In this document: one piece after another, positions 20,559 to 23,173 of the stretch | How the letters are laid out: the number at the start of each line of letters is the position of its first letter | How positions within the stretch are numbered: the stretch's first letter is position 1 | From: Rhizomucor pusillus | Taxonomy: Eukaryota; Mucoromycota; Mucoromycetes; Mucorales; Lichtheimiaceae | Direction of reading: 5' to 3' | Assembly (NCBI GenBank): GCA_900175165.2 | Contig: FWWN02000677.1 | Span: 3,133-26,305, forward strand | Length of the DNA stretch: 23,173 nucleotides | Notes under the pieces: generated by a model | What the model saw: the letters and a program-made list of their open reading frames with translations, nothing else | Database searches by the model: none | What the model was told of the DNA's origin: nothing | Made by a program: the position numbers and the translations under genes

Positions 20559-22531
20559 TTAAGCTTCATTCTTTTTGTTTTTAGATAAACCAGACACGAT
20601 ATCATCCACTCTCAAAAGCAGACATGCAGACTAATTAAAACGACAGCGGTTAGTTGCTAAACTTACAAAGTTTAAACTTTATCTCCTACCTCAATAGCGG
20701 TCTTGATAGTCTGCACCTTGACAGCATTTGGTTCCCATACACCGTAGTCCTTCATATCTACAATCTTTCCAGATTCACCATCGATACCAAACGTGTGTTC
20801 ACCGTTTGCATGTTTTGCTCGAAGCTGTGTCAAGGTCTTGATAGCATTGCCACCACAGTTTTGAACCAAAGTACGGGGAATGACCTCCATGGCTTCAGCC
20901 ACTGAGCGGTATGGCCATTGCTCAATGCCTTGCAAAAGTTTTGCATTCTCTTCGAGTTTAACAGAGACCGCCATTTCTGTGGCACCACCTCCTGGAGCGA
21001 GCTTGGCGTTGAAGAACACGTTGCGGGCGACGCACATGGCATCTTGCAAGTTACGCTCGACTTCTGCAATGATATCTTTGCTGGGACCGCGGAGAATGAT
21101 GGAGCATGCCTTTGGATCCTCACACTTTGTAAGGAAGGTGAAGTATTCATCACCGATCTTTTCAATGTGGAATAGACCGCACTTGGTGCCGACATCGCTT
21201 TCTCGCAAATCATCGACGCGGTTTACAATGGTAGCTCCTACTGCGCGAGCGATACGGTTGTTATCAGTTTTGCGTACACGACGGATAGCAGTGATGCCGG
21301 CCTTTACAAAGTAATGCTGTGCCAAGTCTAGCCAAATTCGGAGAAATCAGCTATCTCTAACCTGCTATGAAAAATGAAACAAGCCATACCCGATACACCC
21401 TTTTCGGTAAAGACCAAATCAGGCTTGACAGAAATGATCTTGTCGCACATGGCCTTGACTTGCTCTTCTTCGATTTGCAGTATCCGGTTCCAATCAGTTT
21501 CTTTGGTGATTTCGATATTGGTCTGCGATTCTCCCTTCTTATATTCCAATGGACAATCCAACAGGACAATGCGAGGGTTTTCGATGCGTCGGCGCATCTT
21601 GGGATGGGTAACGTCTTTGTTCAAGATGAGGCCATCCAATACTCGGGATTCTTCGATTTCGCCTCCAGGGATCTAGCGTCACATTTTTAGCATGCATTCT
21701 ACAAATAGAGTGGGTTTCATGCGTAGTACCTTTTCAACGCGAGCATATCGCTTAATATCCACTTCACGGCGACCGGTACCTTCCTCTTCCATGGCGACTG
21801 TTCGAACAGCATCCAAGGCAAGCTTGCACATTAAATCGCTCCAAGTGCTTACGAACTTTGTGCCAATTGAAGACTTGATCAATGAAAGCATCTCCTCGTT
21901 GTTGTTGACATCTACAGGCATAGAGATTTCTTCTACAATCTGCAATGCATCCTCCAAGGCCTTCTTGTAAGCGCTGATAATGATAATTGGATGTACGTTG
22001 TTTTGGATGTGCGGCAACGCCTGCGCAAGGACCTCACCAGCTTCAATGATATCAGGAGGTGTTAAGAACGTTCCTGGATATTCTAAACTCGAGTGCTTAC
22101 CAAGAATGATGACACTGGTGGTACCATCGCCGACTTCTTCATCTTGTGTTCTGGAAAGTTCAATCATACTTTTGGCGGCGGGATGATCAACCTCGATTTC
22201 ACGCAAGATTGCGTTGCCATCATTGGTCAGAAGGATGCCGCCCATGGGATCGAGAAGCATCTTGAGCATAGATCTCGGTCCCAAAGACGTGCGAATGACA
22301 TCGGCTACAGTCTAAACCAAAAGACAAGTTCTAAGCACAGTGCCTGGCATCTTTCACGCGTGTCATCTTCTACCTTTGCAGCAGTAATGTTGGAGAGCTG
22401 AGCCTTGCGGCCAGACTCTCGCTCCATGTTGGTATCTGTTTCGAAAGTTACTTTTGTAAGCAACAGTAGAATCTCGGTAGGAGAGGCATCTCGGTAGACA
22501 ACATACTCATTACAAGAATTGGGCTCTGCAT
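20559..22531 (-). CDS. CCT3: CCT3, gamma subunit of the TRiC/CCT chaperonin, 533 aa, seven exons
   Basis: Exons are 22531-22507, 22435-22374, 22311-22101, 22040-21730, 21672-21390, 21327-20690 and 20630-20559. The join gives MQSPILVMN, TNMERESGRKAQLSNITAAK, GPRSMLKMLLDPMGGILLTN, DEEVGDGTTSVIILAGEVLA (nucleotide-binding GDGTT), YARVEKIPGGEIEESRVLDG, NKDVTHPKMRRRIENPRIVL, EKGVSDLAQHYFVKAGITAI, RRVRKTDNNRIARAVGA, LAPGGGATEMAVS and an end SACLLLRVDDIVSGLS. This is CCT-gamma throughout. It occupies one place in each eight-membered ring of the cytosolic chaperonin that folds actin, tubulin and WD40 proteins. Length equals the family (yeast 534). Exon 1 codes for only eight full codons; its start is fixed by the conserved PILVMNTN. 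The same frame stays open upstream to an ATG at 22792, judged to be chance. Confidence 0.97.
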
Positions 22532-22927
22532 CTTTGTAAAGGCATTCAAAAGCAAGTTTGGCACGTTTTTTTTTCGCAACGCGAGAAGCTTCCATTCACA
22601 GTCCGCACATGTCAAACATGCCTGCAGACTGCAAGCGGCGAAAGAATTATTACTGTATTTTTTAAAACAGTTGTCGTTTGGAGCATAAAATTGCACGACA
22701 AACAAGACAAATTTAAACCTGTGGAATGAAATTAATAAATATTCTTGTCGATCTAAGGAAGAGAACTTGCCATGTTGGTTCAAATTTGCCATGTAGCGCA
22801 GTTGCTCCAAACAATGCCAACCCGATCTCAATCAGTAAAAATTCCAGGTATTACAGGCTTGTATCCGTTTTTACTTACCGAATCATCTAAAGAGAAGCAG
22901 TCTCAAGAGTAGTACTTTCGATAATAT
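22532..22927. other. Spacer between CCT3 start and Fanzor-like stop
   Basis: It holds the CCT3 promoter and the sequence just 3' of the Fanzor-like gene. In known Fanzor/TnpB loci the guide (omega) RNA is encoded at or just beyond the 3' end of the nuclease gene, so this is where one would look. I could not identify an RNA fold, a transposon end or a terminal inverted repeat by eye. Confidence 0.35.
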
Positions 22928-23173
22928 TCAAAATCCAAGATGAACTGCAAAGCTTACCGTAAAAACCTGAACCATTTCGGGTCCCACATTCGCAGTGGTG
23001 GATTGATTTGGTCTACAGACGGCTTGGGGGCGACCAAAGCCCTCCCAGACTTTTCTTGCAATGAAGTACATATTCTTCGAGGCATTGGTGTCCCTATTCC
23101 ACAGCATTCTACAGGTTTGGCAATCCAGGATGCCATGGTGAGTAACACCGTCCTCCGTCTTCAGCTTCTTCAG
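22928..23173 (-). CDS. Fanzor/TnpB-like RNA-guided nuclease, C-terminal end (partial, cut by window edge)
   Basis: The last 81 residues enter from the right edge. THHGILDCQTCRMLWNRDTN followed by ASKNM matches the zinc-ribbon plus RuvC-III signature of the TnpB/Fanzor group (C-x-x-C ... W-N-R-D-x-N-A-x-x-N-[IM]); the Asp of WNRD is the third catalytic acid of the RuvC fold. Only the second Cys pair is visible, the first would lie beyond the edge. The following KVWEGFGRPQAVCRPN resembles the short tail after this motif in fungal Fanzors. Fanzors are eukaryotic relatives of TnpB carried by transposons. The end is unsure: read through, the stop is at 22928; alternatively GTAAGC at 22957 and TTCTCTTTAG at 22887 make a normal-sized 71-nt intron ending in a stop at 22875. 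Whether the gene is intact cannot be seen. Confidence 0.75.
   Translation of the reverse strand: MKKLKTEDGVTHHGILDCQTCRMLWNRDTNASKNMYFIARKVWEGFGRPQAVCRPNQSTTANVGPEMVQVFTVSFAVHLGF

Noticed and set aside
22940..23173. Plus-strand open frame from an ATG at about 22940 running off the right edge
   Set aside because: The minus strand carries the Fanzor-type WNRDxNA motif in the same place; the plus-strand translation shows no recognisable motif.
1..23173. CRISPR arrays, tRNA or rRNA genes
   Set aside because: No regular spaced repeats and no convincing box A/box B pair or rRNA segment was seen on either strand. A covariance-model scan would be decisive.

Overview
The window reads as nuclear DNA of a fungus, most likely an early-diverging (Mucoromycota-type) one. 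The basis is an otherwise ordinary set of fungal orthologues (Ssd1, Pff1-type vacuolar protease, Lst8, Mga2/Spt23-type factor, alpha-arrestin) cut by many short introns. I could place 38 introns, nearly all 50-85 nt, with GTAAGT-like donors and TAG/CAG acceptors. The lineage call is inference from gene style, not from a marker gene.

Layout. Plus strand on the left: a mitochondrial-type flavin reductase-like protein (666-1682), a seven-exon M28 vacuolar membrane protease (2020-4914) and a nine-exon LST8 (5050-6560). From there on everything is on the minus strand: PIG-H/Gpi15 (7404-6623, convergent with LST8 with 62 nt between the stops), an Mga2/Spt23-like IPT/TIG factor that ends without ankyrin repeats or a membrane anchor (10304-7993), EMC6 (13320-12976), an alpha-arrestin with a PPxY motif (15438-13644), SSD1 (19893-15678), CCT3 (22531-20559), and at the right edge the 3' end of a Fanzor/TnpB-like gene (23173-22928, cut by the window). 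All exon joins below were checked for phase and give proteins close to family length: PIG-H 188 aa, CCT3 533 aa, SSD1 1225 aa, LST8 340 aa, protease 841 aa.

The genes do not form an operon-like unit. Several act on the ER, membranes, growth signalling or the cell wall (PIG-H, EMC6, the Mga2/Spt23-like factor, LST8, arrestin, SSD1), but I take their adjacency as chance. The 2.67 kb between EMC6 and the Mga2/Spt23-like gene is the only large gene-poor stretch. The points of most interest are the Fanzor-like end, the truncated Mga2/Spt23-like factor, and three GC-AG introns in three neighbouring genes.
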